Shown: positions 1 through 12,862, numbered from the stretch's first letter. The stretch: 64,000 nucleotides of DNA from Calliopsis andreniformis (GCF_051401765.1 NC_135064.1:25332001-25396000); one strand, 5' to 3'. The notes: generated by a model not told the origin, from the sequence alone. Numbers and translations are program-made.

Positions 1-289
1 CAATTACAGTGGACTGTAATTAAAAGATAAAGGGTTCGTTAGAAAGAAAGTGAAATAATCGTAAATATCCCGTGACTCTGACGCTATCATCGAGATCAGC
101 GTTAAAGCTCCTCGGATTAACTTCATTTTCCCAGTAAAAGCTGAATTCCATTTCTAATCATCTCATTATCACAGGTGATCATTGTTCACCGCCATTAAGT
201 AATTAAACCATAAACCACGTTCACGCCCTCGAGTGTGATGAACATGAAACCTCCGAGCAATCGATAGTAAAATGCTAATGAGAACGTAC
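1..289 (-). other. mam: mam intron, partial, downstream of the 111-codon exon
   Basis: This is the first part (in transcription order) of the intron that follows the 290-622 exon. It begins with GTACGT (289-284) after CAG and leaves the window at position 1. No coding signal is seen. The only structure noticed is a short palindrome at about 4-21 (ATTACAGT and its reverse complement separated by two bases), which is probably incidental. The exon that continues Mastermind lies outside the window. Confidence 0.85.
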
Positions 290-292
290 CTG
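284..292 (-). other. mam: 5' splice site of the 111-codon exon
   Basis: On the minus strand the sequence is CAG|GTACGT, a near-consensus insect donor. It ends the exon after a complete Gln codon (phase 0), so the open frame that continues to 275 (VRSH) is intron read-through. Confidence 0.9.
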
Positions 293-622
293 GGCACGCA
301 TCAACTGCTGTTGCTGAAGGAGCTTAACATGTTGATGTTGATCCACCTGGTTGGGCGGCACTTGCTGAGGATGACTTCGGGCACCAGCGGCGCCAGCAGG
401 CTGAGGAACAGCACCAGCAGTGGCTGCGGCTGCTCGTTGCCTCAGACTTTGCTGAGTGAAGTTGATGGTCTGAGACTGCGAGACTGAACAGTAGGTGTCG
501 TTTTGTCCTCCTGGTCCTGATTGATTTTGCGTTTGCTGGTTGAAGTACATGCCCTGTTGGGCTGCCACCGACACACCAGGTTTCAGATCGCCCGTGAGCT
601 GCATGTGCTGGCCAGCGGACAC
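290..622 (-). CDS. mam: Mastermind internal exon, 111 codons
   Basis: This is an internal coding exon of Mastermind, the nuclear co-activator that joins Notch intracellular domain and Su(H) to activate transcription. It reads from [16 protein letters not shown], through [14 protein letters not shown], a Ser/Gln/Thr stretch with [18 protein letters not shown], an Ala/Pro-rich linker, and a Gln-rich end ([12 protein letters not shown]). The segments [14 protein letters not shown] and [16 protein letters not shown] match what I remember of insect Mastermind; no alignment was run. The left boundary is fixed by CAG|GTACGT and the right one by a pyrimidine-rich tract ending TTACAG|GTG. The exon is 333 bp, phase 0 on both sides. 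It joins the 48630-50324 exon to read ...GHQIQ-VSAGQH..., which keeps the frame across a 48-kb intron. It has no start or stop codon of its own. The GTG at its right end is a valine codon, not a start. Confidence 0.93.
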
Positions 623-650
623 CTGTAACAGGGGAACAGAGGTTTTGATT
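623..650 (-). other. mam: 3' splice site of the 111-codon exon
   Basis: Read on the minus strand, this is CCTCTGTTCCCCTGTTACAG followed by the exon base G at 622. The pyrimidine tract is good, and an ACTAAT-type branch-point candidate lies about 30 bases upstream of the AG. Phase 0 acceptance preserves the Mastermind reading frame from the previous exon. Confidence 0.9.
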
Positions 651-2600
651 AGTTTAGGGTAGGTAGTAATTAGTCTTTGAGGTAATACTGTGTTGTGGTT
701 GGTAGTAACCTATGGGGAGTGGGCTTAGAAATGTTAGGATAAGGCTGTTTGGTGGGGGACTATTGTCAGGGCCACTACTGGATCTATAATTAGGATTATT
801 AGATCTTCAGATATTGGGGTGGGAATTATTGGATGTAGAGCAAGTGTACTTACAGATATTGAACTTGGGGGTAATAGAACTTGAAAGGTGAGGTCTGAAT
901 CTGTTGGACATAGGGTAATTGTATTTAAAAGTATACAATTAAGGTCTGAGCTGTCAAAGCAAGAGTTATTAGACATCGTGTCTTGAGACGTAGGTTCATT
1001 GGACCTAGAATCACTCTATTTAAAACTATTTAGATTTTAAGGTACTGAACTTAGGACTAGTGGATCTAGAGTATCTGAACCTGGAACAACTATATTTAGA
1101 GCTATTCTATCAAAGCTTCACCAAAACTATTTTACCAAATTTCAAATAATCTACAGGTGTCATAGAACCCTCAGCTCCTAATTCAATTTCCACCCACGAC
1201 GAATGACATGCATAAAAGATACCCTGCTCTAGCAGCGATATTATCACCGTTTCAACTCTGTCAACGCAGCAAACACGCATACCGAACGCTAGTAAGTTTT
1301 ATCATCCACTCCAATTGGCCACGATCCCCTTCAGCTCTACACGCGATATGATTCGCCATGTTATAATATGATCCACGATCGAAGGTAGATCGGGCGGTGC
1401 TTTACGTAGAGGTAACAGAGAGCCGAACAACAGCTCGCCACGGGCGGGCTGGAATTCGGTTTCCGGCAAAAAAGCAGCGGACAAGTGGCGACTATTGTCC
1501 TGTCGTCGCTCGGTATCGTAGGCAATGATACAAAATGGCTACCGTTCTTCAATATCTCATCCAGCGGCCCTCTGCCAAAGGGAGAAAGGGTCGAGGGGGG
1601 AAGAATAAGGCACGACAGAGGCATGGTACGGCTTCGATGACTCTTGACCCCTGGGCAATCGAGTCGCTGTAATCTAGTCCGAGTTTTTGCCTTCCCCGCT
1701 GCCTTCGTCCATTCGAATGAATGCCGAGCCACTCAATGGGTTCCTCTAACGAGGTTATATCGTGGATTAGGAGCAGTAGTGCATCAGGATTTATGAATTT
1801 AGTAGGACTCCAGTTGGACAATGTCGTTTGCTTTCATTCGAGAATAAAGATTCAGAGGCATCGAAGGAACAGCTTGAGATACTTCATAAACGTTCCCAAG
1901 TCTCCTGAAACACCTCGACGATTTTTACTATCGCGCAAAAATGCGTCGAAGACGTTCGAGGAGACCTTCGATCCATATTTAGAACCGAACGAGCCGAAGA
2001 TTTGATATCTATAGAAGACGATCGGGGCTTGGCTCGATTATGCACAGCCAGTGCACGCGCTCGAGACCTTGTGACACTTAGGCAGCGCTGGTCATAAGTC
2101 GTTCGCTGTAATAACGCGACGACGACGGCGAGGTACCAGATCGGCAATCTCCATACAGTGCGTACGAACAAAGGACTGCGCCAGAGACGACCAATAAGTG
2201 GTCCGAGGCCAAGGAGGAACGTCGCATGCTCTTATTATTCGACGTTTCGCGATAGAAATTCCCTTGAGGACGGAGACGGTCTTCGTCATTTGGTTGTAAT
2301 CGGGTCGACTATAAATTGATTCGCATTACGTCGCGTATTTTACATCGATAATGAGATTCCTCTTTGATCTTTACTTGCCATCTAGTCACACTGTTTTCCA
2401 CTGTCTAATTGTTATTCCTTCGCTGAGGGATTCCTTCGTGACACAAAAGGAAGGCAGATTTTGCTGTTTTTGCTGGCTCTCTGGGGTGAATTGTTTCCAA
2501 AAACAGTGCCAAGGTACTCAGTTATAGACATCGTTTCCTGACTTTTAAGACAAATTATTCTCTAACAGATAGGCGATTTTAATTCACTAAATTGTAATAA
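651..2600. other. Intronic sequence, no gene seen
   Basis: About 660-1120 is AT-rich, G-over-C skewed, with loosely repeated phrases such as GGATCTA and ATTGGAC but no regular period. About 1300-2340 is richer in GC and carries overlapping short open frames on both strands with no recognisable motif, which I judge to be chance. Nothing else supported. Confidence 0.5.
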
Positions 2601-2740
2601 AAACATTTTGAAAATTTGAGTGTCAAAAAACTTGAATATTTGGATATCAAAAAATTAAAATATTTGAACATTTAGGCAAGTGTTCAAAAATTGAAATGAA
2701 TAGCACTAACTTTAAATATTCAAAAATTTGGAAATTCGGA
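2601..2740. repeat. AT-rich degenerate array, TTGAATATTT/AAAATTTGA type
   Basis: Short overlapping phrases (AAAATTTGAG, CTTGAATATTTGGATATC, AAAATATTTGAACATTT, AAATATTCAAAAATTTGG) recur with loose 8-16 base spacing. The same vocabulary appears at 36309-36447 (opposite orientation) and, in its most regular form, at 45958-46137. Confidence 0.65.
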
Positions 2741-3161
2741 ATGAACATCATTAAATAAATTAAAAAACAATGGTCCTATCCGAGAACAATACCCTAAGAC
2801 TCCTGCTCCTTCTCCCACACTCACATCCACCGACCATCCCAAAGTAATTCCAAGTTCCAAGCAATCGTCAAAAGCAGAGGTTAGCTAAGGCCGAGCACGT
2901 AGCTCGCGTCTAGCGTCCTCGCGAGCACGTAAACGAGCGAGGCGAGTTACGTGTTTGCGCGGAGGGCTAGGCTGCCGTGACACCAGGGGCTTTTAGTTAT
3001 GACGCCTAAAGGAGAAACCTAGTCCTGGGCCAGGTCGCGCATAATTAGCCTAAATCACGGCAGGGCGTCCCGCTGGGAGCTTCTGCCCGCGACATCTGCA
3101 TAGCACGTGTCTTGTTATCTCCTCGCCGAGGGTTGCGGAGTTTTGGCGAAACCGCGGCGTA

Positions 3162-3198
3162 CAGAGAGAGAAAGAGAGAGAGAGAGAAAGAGAGAGAC
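3162..3198. repeat. (GA)n microsatellite
   Basis: A purine tract of GA/GAAA units. GA repeats can bind GAGA-factor-type proteins in insects, but that is general knowledge and not shown here. The surrounding 2880-3540 region is CpG-rich and holds no supported gene. Confidence 0.85.
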
Positions 3199-3620
3199 AG
3201 TCGAATGGTAGCTTCCGTGGACCAAGACGCCCTGAACAGACCATTCGGACGGGAATACTAATATGGAGAGAGGCTTGGAGGCCTTCTATGGGACGCGGGA
3301 CACTTTAACGCTCTCTAGGCTACCTGAGACGCTGCTGACGTCCATTTTATTCCCTCCTCTGCGTGTCCTTCTTGTTCCACTCGTTGTTCGCGTGGGAAGA
3401 TTGCTGTGGTTAATGCGTTCGCCGCGTTCGGTGCACTTACTCGGGGCTTCTGGCTATGGTTCACATGGGATCCAAAAGGAGTCGGTGTTAGGAGGGGTTA
3501 AACGCCTGGATATCGTACGGCTGTGACATCCACTTGGGAAAAATGGGCGTGAGGTTGCTTCCTCCGATGTGGATGAGGGATACCTAATAAGGGCAATCTT
3601 GGAAATTACTTTGGGATCGA

Positions 3621-3711
3621 GGGTTAGGAATATTTTATGCTGGAATTCCAGCGAAGAGTATTTTATCTTAATAAAATAGATAAAATATCCTTGAGCAAAT
3701 ATTCTTAACCC
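3621..3711. other. Predicted three-way-junction hairpin region
   Basis: An outer 14-base arm GGGTTAGGAATATT (3621-3634) pairs with AATATTCTTAACCC (3698-3711), 13 of 14 positions. Inside are a perfect 14-base palindrome GCTGGAATTCCAGC (3639-3652) and a perfect 10-bp stem TATTTTATCT/AGATAAAATA (3659-3668 with 3678-3687, 9-nt loop). These could fold into a closed three-way junction. The right edge continues CCCTGTATAA, which resembles ends of MITE-like repeats, so a decayed element is an alternative. Confidence 0.45.
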
Positions 3712-6506
3712 TGTATAACAAAAAGTTATGAATAATCAAAATTCGATTCATAGTCAACGTGAAATCTCGCTGCAGTAGATTTTCATCTTAAACTTCTGAA
3801 ACTCCAAGCACGAACATTTTCTCTAATTAAAGATCTGCACCACGATCCCAGAAGATCCTCCAATCTCAGAAGAAATTTAACTATAAAATCGATCTTCAGC
3901 CATCGTTCCCCATTTTTAGCGCGACAAGAGAGACGTTAGACAGAAGCGAGAATATTCGCGCGTCAAGGAGCAGATAATGGATCGAGAACAAAAGGCGCGA
4001 TATATCTGTAGGCAAGGTGCAGGAGCGATTTTCATGAATCGAGTATTCGAGGGATTTCCAATCACGATACAGCGCAATCAAGCACCGTTAATGACGGCAC
4101 TGCCATTAGCGATCGGCGTGTTCCTCGAACGATTCCAGCGTGCCTCTATGGAACAACTTATCGATCGAATGTCCAAAGAGGGAGGGAGAAGGCTGCCATA
4201 AACGCGTATCGGCGGTGGCATGCGTTGCAGTCGCCAGAGGCCCCGCAATGTGTGCTCGCATAATCGCCGTCTTCGACTACTATGTAACTATGCGCGCTGG
4301 CCTACCTGCGCGCAGGAACGGGTTACCGAACCTGTTACCCAGCGATATTTGCGGTAGGTATATCGAGTATCTGAAATTAGAGATCGTGTCAGATATTAAT
4401 TAATAATTACACGAGCTGTTAGTGCCGTCTCGTGTAATTAATAATATCCATCCGAGGCGAAGCGATTGCGAGTCGCTGCCACCGGCCCGCGTTATCGATC
4501 CCCCCAAAACGCGTACACGTATTTGCGCGTTTCCTGACATGAAGGATGCTCTCGTTGCCCCTTTCGTTCTCGCTACTCGACGCGATTAATTGTCACTCGT
4601 TTCAGTGGATCGATGCGTGTGATTTTAGAAACCGATGGCCGAAGGCTTCATTGCTTTCAGTCGGTCTGGGATTATTTAATGAGCACCTACGCTACTAAAG
4701 TAGAATATGTGAAGAATATCTTTAGAGTATTTGGAGTAGACTGACCCAAGAAACGTAAGTATCTGGAATAATTGAGACACTCAGGGTATGTTAGATCTTA
4801 ATAACAGCACAAGAGAACTCAGTTTCACCGAAAAGACTTAGAAATTGTAGAATTCTAAAATGTAGCAGTGACTCTATCAGTTCTTAAGTTCCTGTAATGT
4901 GACAAGTGACTGAAAAGGTACCACTATCCAGCTGTCATACCTTTCTATTGACACATCTCAGCAATCAGTGACCAACCGATTAATTTCATCCTCATAACAT
5001 CGACAGGACAAGCAGAAATTATTCGTCATGGCGGAACGAAAATTACTAGGCTGAGCGGTCTGGCAACTCTATCGAGCAGGAACAGGGCGTGCAGGTCGTC
5101 GAGCTGCAATACGGCACGGATGAAAGCGTGGCTAACGCGGGGTATAAATCCATCGTCATTAGAGTGTTGCACAGAAGCGCGAGGCTGAACGACACGTACC
5201 TCTACACACGGCGGAGGCCGTGACTCACGCGTCCGCGAGGAATCGCAGTGCTGGCTAATATCGCGATGCGGTAATCGCTAATCATAGCGCTGCTGCCTGT
5301 TAAGCTCCACCAAGCGAGCGCAGTCTTATGAATACGCTCGTCGAGAGATATACAGTGGGATGAGAATTTAGAAAGCTTCCACTCTGGGTTTCTGGCGATT
5401 CGATTGTTATCGAGAAGGAAAATGAGAGAGAAATGTCTTCAATTTGATCCTTTACGATTTTAATCCTCTTATAAGGGTGGTCTATATGTAGATATTTGGG
5501 GCAGAGACTCTTAGAGACAGTGTTCAAAATACAGATGCTTTTTTAATTCCTCAAAGTGGTGAATATTGTAACCGTGGCTCTAAGTATTAAGACGTTTATA
5601 GACCTATGGTCCACATGTGGGTCAAGACAACCTGGAATGACGATTCCTCATATCCCTTCGATTCTAGCAGAATTTTATATCAAAAAAATGTGTAGATCAT
5701 GATGATTCAAGAAAGACACTCTCCAACCCATCGCTAGCATAATACTAAAACCAGATAATAGTCACGATTGTGTCTCAACAGAACAGCTTCAAAACTCAGG
5801 ATCCATTCGCATGAATCACCCCGAGAGTCTCGCTAAAAATAGTCCCCGCGTTCACAAAATATGCTCACGACTTTGACCTACGCGGTTGCTCCACGCTGAT
5901 CCAAACGACCAAATTCTGATCGACGCCCCAGAAGCGCGAAGCGTCTTCAACGATCACCTGAAACGAACTCCCTCATTTCAGCGAGTATCCGCGAGCACGG
6001 AAAGCGACCAGTCTATCCGCGAGAAGCAACCGGCTTGTACGAGGCGAGCAACGCTGGTCTAATGACCCGCGAAACCGTAATAAAACTTCTCGAGGAAACC
6101 CGACGCTGCGGCGCGGCGCGCAAACATCGGCGCGCAACGAAAAGAAGCAAGACCGCGCACGCCAGCGTGTTTATTCTCCGGTGGTGTACTGGAGAACCAC
6201 TGGAACGTTTCTCGCTGGAAGCAGCGCGTCGTGGGTTCGGGGTTACTCGCGAATGAGAGAGGAATGGCATGCATCTTGAGTCGAGGCGGCTGTGACCTTG
6301 AGATGAACACCTTCTGACGGAGAATCCCGACTCGTTGCAACGAGAAATCCGAGGTGCATCGCGTGCGAGAACCCGCAAGAGACGGAGATAGCTAATCCGC
6401 CGCTCGCATCGATGCCCAGGGGAAGGGTGCGCGCGATTGCGTGGCAGGAAGAGGTTTCCACGGCGTCTGAGACCAAGGAGAACGGCCTGAAGAGGTGAGA
6501 GGGGAA
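3712..6506. other. Intronic sequence, no gene seen
   Basis: This is mixed AT-rich and CpG-rich intron. Open frames at about 3977-4403 and 6013-6500 show low-complexity or random composition without motifs. Apart from the 4392-4448 hairpin listed separately, nothing is supported. Confidence 0.5.
4392..4448. other. AT-rich hairpin
   Basis: TAATTACACGAG (4404-4415) pairs perfectly with CTCGTGTAATTA (4429-4440) across a 13-nt loop. An outer GATATTA segment also pairs with TAATATC after a small asymmetric bulge. The total length of about 57 nt is in the range of short structured RNAs. No known RNA family is recognised. Confidence 0.4.
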
Positions 6507-6601
6507 AGTGAGTGAGTGAGTGAGTGAGTGAGTGAGTGAGTGAGTGAGTGAGTGAGTGAGTGAGTGAGTGAGTGAGTGAGTGAGTGAGTGAGAGAGAGAG
6601 A
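6507..6601. repeat. (AGTG)n microsatellite followed by (AG)n
   Basis: About 21.5 uninterrupted AGTG units (6507-6592) run directly into AG units to about 6600. On the mam sense strand the tract reads CACT/CTCA. The long uninterrupted run suggests a young, polymorphic locus. Open frames across it (runs of Ser-Leu-Thr-His) are artefacts. Confidence 0.95.
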
Positions 6602-9600
6602 AGGGCGAAGGGACGAATGGAAGGAAGAGGGAAAGGAAGCAAAAGCAAGAGAGGACTCTGCGGGCGAGTCGTGCGAGTCTCCGCGGACGGTGACCTCCAC
6701 CCCCACCCCCACCTCCACCCCGCGTGCCACTCGGTACACAGTCAGCGCGATGCTACCACCGACACTGGCATCACTACCGCGACGAGCGCAACGCCACCAC
6801 CAACGATAGCCTCCGCAGCTGACTGATGGCCAGGGATGGGATCGAGGATCGCCCAGAAGGTGACTCTGAACTTTTAGGACGCTGGGTTAGGTGGAAATCA
6901 AGACAATTATGGTAGTGTAGCCCATTTTAGGGACCGTTGTTGTCTCAGTAATCACTAGAAAGGGAGTCTCAAAGGAGGTTTCAAAGATAGAGGTGGTTTT
7001 GATACGGAAGTGATGTTGACGGTCTGACTGGTTATGGTAGAATCTCCTTCCTATGGTCCACCTTTTCTGTGTTTAGATATGCCAACGTAGGTGTTCTGAT
7101 GATCTTGTTTTAATAATCGAGTAAAGGTAATTGCACGCGAGATTAGAGACTCGTCACTAATTCTTAGACAGAGTGACACAGGGTCATGCAGAGTCTGCGA
7201 AATATCCCTCTTACCCTTGTACGATCTTGTCTGTCAAGCTACCACCTCCTCACAGAATCTACTTGGTTATTACTACCAAGCACTATACTAGGTACTTTCC
7301 TTCCCTGCAATCACTACCATAATATGAAGAAGACAATCCATTTCCATGACTAATCAGGATACTAATAATCTTCCTAGGACTTGTAACTCCTTCACAAGCT
7401 TAACAAAAGTTGATTACCATCTTCAAGAATATTTATCCCAACTATTGAAATGATCAACCTACGTAGTTGATCTCGCAAGGGAGCACAGAAGCATCGGTAT
7501 TTCTATCCTCTGAGGCACTAGCAGCTCTCTAAATGGCCGCTGGGCAACGGACAGGAAACTACGAACATCGCAGCAGAATAATCCGGTCGAAAAGTTAACA
7601 CCGTAGAACAATGGCGTACTTGGTGCTACTACGGTGTAATCCCTTTTCGTCTGGCGAGAACGCCGAAAGACGAGTGAAAGAAACGAGGAACACCGTCGAG
7701 AGGATCCCTGATGCTCCATACAACCGGAAGCTCTGAACAGCGCGCAACGAACTCGCCCGACGTTCATCTCCTAATACGATCCTAGTTTTTGCCCAGGTTC
7801 CTTTGACTGTACAAATATGAACAACACATTATTAACATTTCACGAAAGATTTTCGTTCTGAACGGATTCCTGCCGGATGCTGAAGGGATCCGGAGATGGA
7901 GAATCCTCGCTTCTCTTATTTCTGATTGCTCGTGGAGACTATCCTCGTCAGAATTTCCTCGGACTTCCCGAAAGAGAAATTCAAGGGAAAATTCAAGATA
8001 AAAAGTCGACAGGACTGTTCCAGGGAACCACGAGGAAGAATTTCAATTTCAAGAAAGGAACCCGGATGAATTAAAGAGGGCTGACATTCTATAGGAATGT
8101 AATATTTGAACCGACTACTTTGTTCCAGGATGAAGCGAAAATACTTCGTTTCGAGGAGAATGTAACTTCATTAAACAGAGTGAGCAGCGTCTGAAAGAGG
8201 ACACCTTTGGTAATGAGCTACGGAGCTTCCGGTTTCTGTATGTCGGTTTCCTGTACAATATTCTGTGCAAAAGAAAAAGATGGCGGTGTAGTATTATGAA
8301 TACTCTCTTTTCCAGGTGTCGATACTGTTACTTGTAATGTTATCGTTCTCATAATTAATCAGAAGTAACTATACTATTTTTCTTATCTTTTCACTGATTC
8401 ATCCCACCTGCATGAGCTCAGGCACAGAAGACAGGAAAATCCTCAGCTTAACGCGGAAACGCGTTCCCTGGTGCTCGACCACGAAATACAGAGTAGCCCG
8501 CATTGCTGGTAAATAATTCAATTTGAAAAGTTAACGTGATACGACTCTGGTGCAGACTGAGCCACCGTCGATATACGCGATAATCCTCTCTGCGGGAGGA
8601 ATGGGAAGACAGAGAGATAAGAGCATTCTAGAACGTTTTCATGCTATTATTCACAGGTAAATCTCTTTTTGAGTAACAAGATGTCCACATATTAACTACA
8701 CTAATTATAACGTAATGGATCGAGGAACTATGTTTCCTGGATTCTTCTTCTACTGTTGATACTTTGAGTATCATGTGATTTCAGAAGTACGAAACATTTT
8801 AATGAGAATTTATCATAGAAGTTCTTACAAGTCAAGGAAACTGTATAACATGAATATAAAAATTAATTAAAAGTAGTTTTATTCGAGATTAGAATCACTG
8901 CACAATAGCAGAAAATCTACCCACGAAGATTATGAAAATCTATTCTAAATGTTGTGTCCCTTAGGTATGAAATTCGAGTGTCTCCACATTGACTTCAATA
9001 GAAAAGAATAAAATCGAAAGAAAGACGAATCTTGTCCTGGTCTCTTTCTTCGACTCACTTCCGTTCACCGATACTTGAATCGCCTTTCGAAGCGAGCCAA
9101 AGAACAGATCGCTGCAGTGGAGTAGTCAGACACGAGGACAGCCGCTTTTCAGTAGTACAGCCGTAGCTATTGTCCGACACGATAGCCTTTCTCTCGTGAC
9201 CGAGCCACTCGATAAGCCGGATCGGATCTACGACCAACTGATCGAATTCACTTCCGAAAAGAGTGCCACTTTATCCTGAGGTTTACAAACTAAAACGTCA
9301 TTTAACAAGGTCCTCGAAAATTCTCAACAAAGTGCAAGAATCCTCGAAGAGAGTTACCTCAATAAATCCACCAAAAAGACACAAAACCACCGAGAGACAA
9401 TTATTTCTGCAAATCTTGCTTCGCCTAATATTGAATTATTAATTCATCTCTATACTTTCACGAAGTCTAGAGTTTCTAATAGTACTTATTCTCTAGAACA
9501 AGTTTAAACTCCTAGATGATGAACTTAGATAAAATTCCTTCTGCATACCTAATACTCCCTCCCTCTCAGACACCTCTCCAGACGTTCTGATATATTCCCC

Positions 9601-12600
9601 CGCGTCATCATCCCCGAGAAGGATCGGACTAGCATGCAGCTCGCGCAGGAGAGGAAAAAGAAAGCTCGAAACGGTAATTGCGGACACGTAGAGACTGGAC
9701 GTTAAAAGGTGAAACGCAGGGGGGTGTTTTCCGGGACACGCGAGGGTGTGGTCACGTGACTGTGACGGTGACAGGGTTGGGAATGGAAGGAAGAGGGGTC
9801 GTGAGCAAAGTTCCGTGAAGAATTCGAAGGCCACACGCGACCCCCACCCACGTCTACACCCTCTCCTCTGCCCTCCCATCTTCACCCCTTCGCCAGCCGT
9901 ATGTTTTCCCTTCTGCACTGTTCACGAACCTAGCTCCTGTTTTATCCTCCCTTTCCCGCGGCTCCACACCCAACTCCTTCCCCCTCGATCGCGACTGCGT
10001 TTCCCCCTCGTCCTCGTCGGCACTCGAACAACGCGCTCGGATTGCCTGGTCGATTCGTGGAACTGCCGTCGAGACGGTTCGCCTAAGTGGCGGGAAGAAC
10101 GCGAACAGGCGAACGCATGCATCGACGTTCCCGATATAGCCTCCTGAATACGTCGGGGAAATCACCGAGACCGCTGATAAATTTATAGCCGCGATAGCAA
10201 CGGCTGCCTCCGCGGGTTAATGTAATCGCGCGGCCTGATCTTGTAATAATCGCCGCGGCGTGATCTTGCTCGCGCTCTCCGAGTCGGAGACTTCGACTTC
10301 GAGGAAGGGTAACACGTACGGCTTCCGCTTCGACAGAAATGAGAAACGGAACACAGTCGCAGCTAGCGACCTCGAGGCTTGAAACTGTTTCGTTGCTTGT
10401 TTGGTGATAACGAGTAACATTCGTTCTGGAGTAAGGTGATTGTGTAGTAGAGACTGTATGGAGTAATTACATTGTGGATCTTTAGGCTTTTATGGGAAAT
10501 TTTAATATGACAAACAGTATAGAATCTATGGAATACCGGAAGTTAATCTTTTATTGGATACCAGTTTTCTAATTACGTTTGTGAAAATAGAAGTTTACAT
10601 AGACACTCTCAGTGTAATCACAATCTTCTTATAGGAATAAGGATTAAGGTTGCTAGGGTTGTACAAAGTAGTTTAGTTGAAAACGATCCATAAAAAGACT
10701 CTGTTAAAGAGTAGGTACATTTATAGAAGAATTCTGAAGTAAATCACGCCTGAAACGGAACTGAAGTAAAATCTTTAGAAGAATCTACTAATAAAGTGTT
10801 ACTGCAAAAATCGTTTCATCAGAAGTGACTTTAATGGTTCACCGAGATCTACAACTTCTGCTATCTAAAATTATATCTAAATTTACAGATCTAATTTCCA
10901 GCGATAGGGTACACGTAAAGAACCAGACGTTTAGCTTCCATTAAATCGACAAAGATGTCTAAATCTAGTATTTCGAAGCAAAGGTTTCACGCGAACCAGC
11001 ATTTCGATCTGAAGATAAGTTCGCCAGCTTTCCAGCGTGATCGTCGCTTCAATTTTCACCCACGATTGTTATCGTGCGTCTCTGGCACTAACGTTTTCAC
11101 GCGAAACGGTGAAACGTCATACGTACGTCGCTGTAGCGGCGATAATTTTAATTTCACTGCGCTCGGTTCGTCGCTGCAGCTGCGCATCGAGCTTCGCAGA
11201 TGAAACCAAGAGAGAGGAGGAATGACAGGGGACGAGAGAAAGAGAAGGGAGGATGCATTATGCATCTACATGCTAGCAAGAATGCGATTCATCGAGTGCA
11301 CGCAGGCGCCACGAGCTCGCGAGAAATGCACAGTCGACGAGTGATGGTGTTTTAAGTAGCTAATTATCGCGGGACGCGTACACGAGTCGCGATACAATAC
11401 GAAAAACCAGACGAGCGCGGAGCCGACGAATTATTATGTAAATAGACACTCGACGTGTTAAAAAATTATGAATGTTAATTCATTTAATTATTACATCACG
11501 AGCATCATCTTTCTTCAGAGGTGTAATGAATGTGACGAGATGTTTGAAGTACTTGATAGCTGAAGCATCTAAGAAACATTACTCGTTACTATTTTTTGAT
11601 CCTCTTGACACATTAGAATCAGAATTACTTCAAGAAAGCACGCTGTGTTTTAGTTCTAAGCCCAGTAAATTGCGAATCTGTGTCAGCCGTGGTCAACAGC
11701 TTCACACCAACCTAGAACATCAATCAAACACCATCCATTTTTTAAAACGAATTATCGACATCCCTCCTTTACCACAACACACGATCATCAAGAATTCATT
11801 CCTATCGACCATAAAACGATACTATGACTCTAAATAATATAAACTCTTTGAGATTTAAGATAAAATCTCATGGAATAAATAAACTAATATAAAACAGTTC
11901 TCAGATATTCTCATCTTCCTCTTTTCCCATTCCTCCCAGTGAACTCCTTCAGGTTCACTCTTCGCAGTCACCGATTCACCTATTTCACGGCGGCGTGAAC
12001 GCAGAGGGCAAAAATATCGTGAAACAGGCCGCTTAAGTGCCCTCCCAGGCTTGAAACGTTGAAACATTAAAGCGGCCGATGCATCGTAGCCCTAACGCGT
12101 CCAGCACTTGTTCTATTATTATGATTCACGCCGTGCAACGATCGCCGTGTGTTAAATGGCCACACTCGTGAACCCCTTACAGCGGTCAATTAGTCTCCGT
12201 GCATTAACCGGCTCACGTTGTCCGGGACTTTCGAGCGGAAGGTAATTAAGCTGATTACCGGGAGGAATCTTTCGCCGTATATACGCTGTCGGTCCCAGCG
12301 TTCCATCATACGTGTTACACGCTTCCTGTACGCGGCCTCGAAACGAGCGCAGGGGCTCTTCGGCTCGGGGTGAGATGTCGAGACGCGGAGGGAACGCGAT
12401 TAACCCTGTGCAGTGCCTCGAGTGCTCGAGTTTGTATTCTTAGCTGGACCTGTGCGAGGAAATCTTGCGATAGTGAGCGTTTTGCTGTGTTAGCTGACAC
12501 CTATGCTGCCCGATTATGGAGAAAGGCAGTAACTGCCAGAAAATGTGAAATTCAGTTTTTTGTTCTTGTTGATATGGAATGTACAATATTGTCTAAAACT

Positions 12601-12729
12601 ACAACAAAACTCAATTTTACATTTGTTTGCAGTTACTGGCTCTTTCTATAGTTGGGCAATATGGACGTTTGATACACTGCATGGCGCTGGTCGTGAAAAG
12701 AATCCCTTAGCTAGCTTTGTTGTACTTCA
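6602..12729. other. Intronic sequence, no gene seen
   Basis: This stretch holds a C-rich run at about 6698-6722, several kilobases of ordinary AT-rich intron (6840-9480) and a CpG-rich island-like block at about 9740-10330 with overlapping short frames on both strands. 11260-11480 has mixed composition, and a 121-codon frame at 11472-11837 has no recognisable motif. I see no gene. Confidence 0.5.
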
Positions 12730-12862
12730 TACAGGGTGTTTCAGAAGAGATGGGATCTAGAAGAAGAAAGAGGGTGATTGTACATGGGAAAATAAGTCGA
12801 AAATGTAGTATACTATTTTTGGTATCTCGTTTTATATTCCAGCATTTCTGGGATACCCTGTA
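12730..12862. mobile_element. 133-bp MITE-like element with TACAGGGT termini
   Basis: The element begins TACAGGGTGTTTCAGAAG and ends ...CATTTCTGGGATACCCTGTA; the reverse complement of the end is TACAGGGTATCCCAGAAATG. The terminal inverted repeats share about 20 of 27 bases. The centre holds the palindromic segment TAGTATACTA flanked by A and T runs, so the copy can fold back. No transposase is present. It resembles a widespread insect repeat that starts CAGGGTGTCCCAGAAA, from memory. Target-site duplications are not evident. Confidence 0.65.

Noticed and set aside
6392..6739. Ser-Leu-Thr-His repeat protein
   Set aside because: It is a direct translation of the AGTG/CACT microsatellite.
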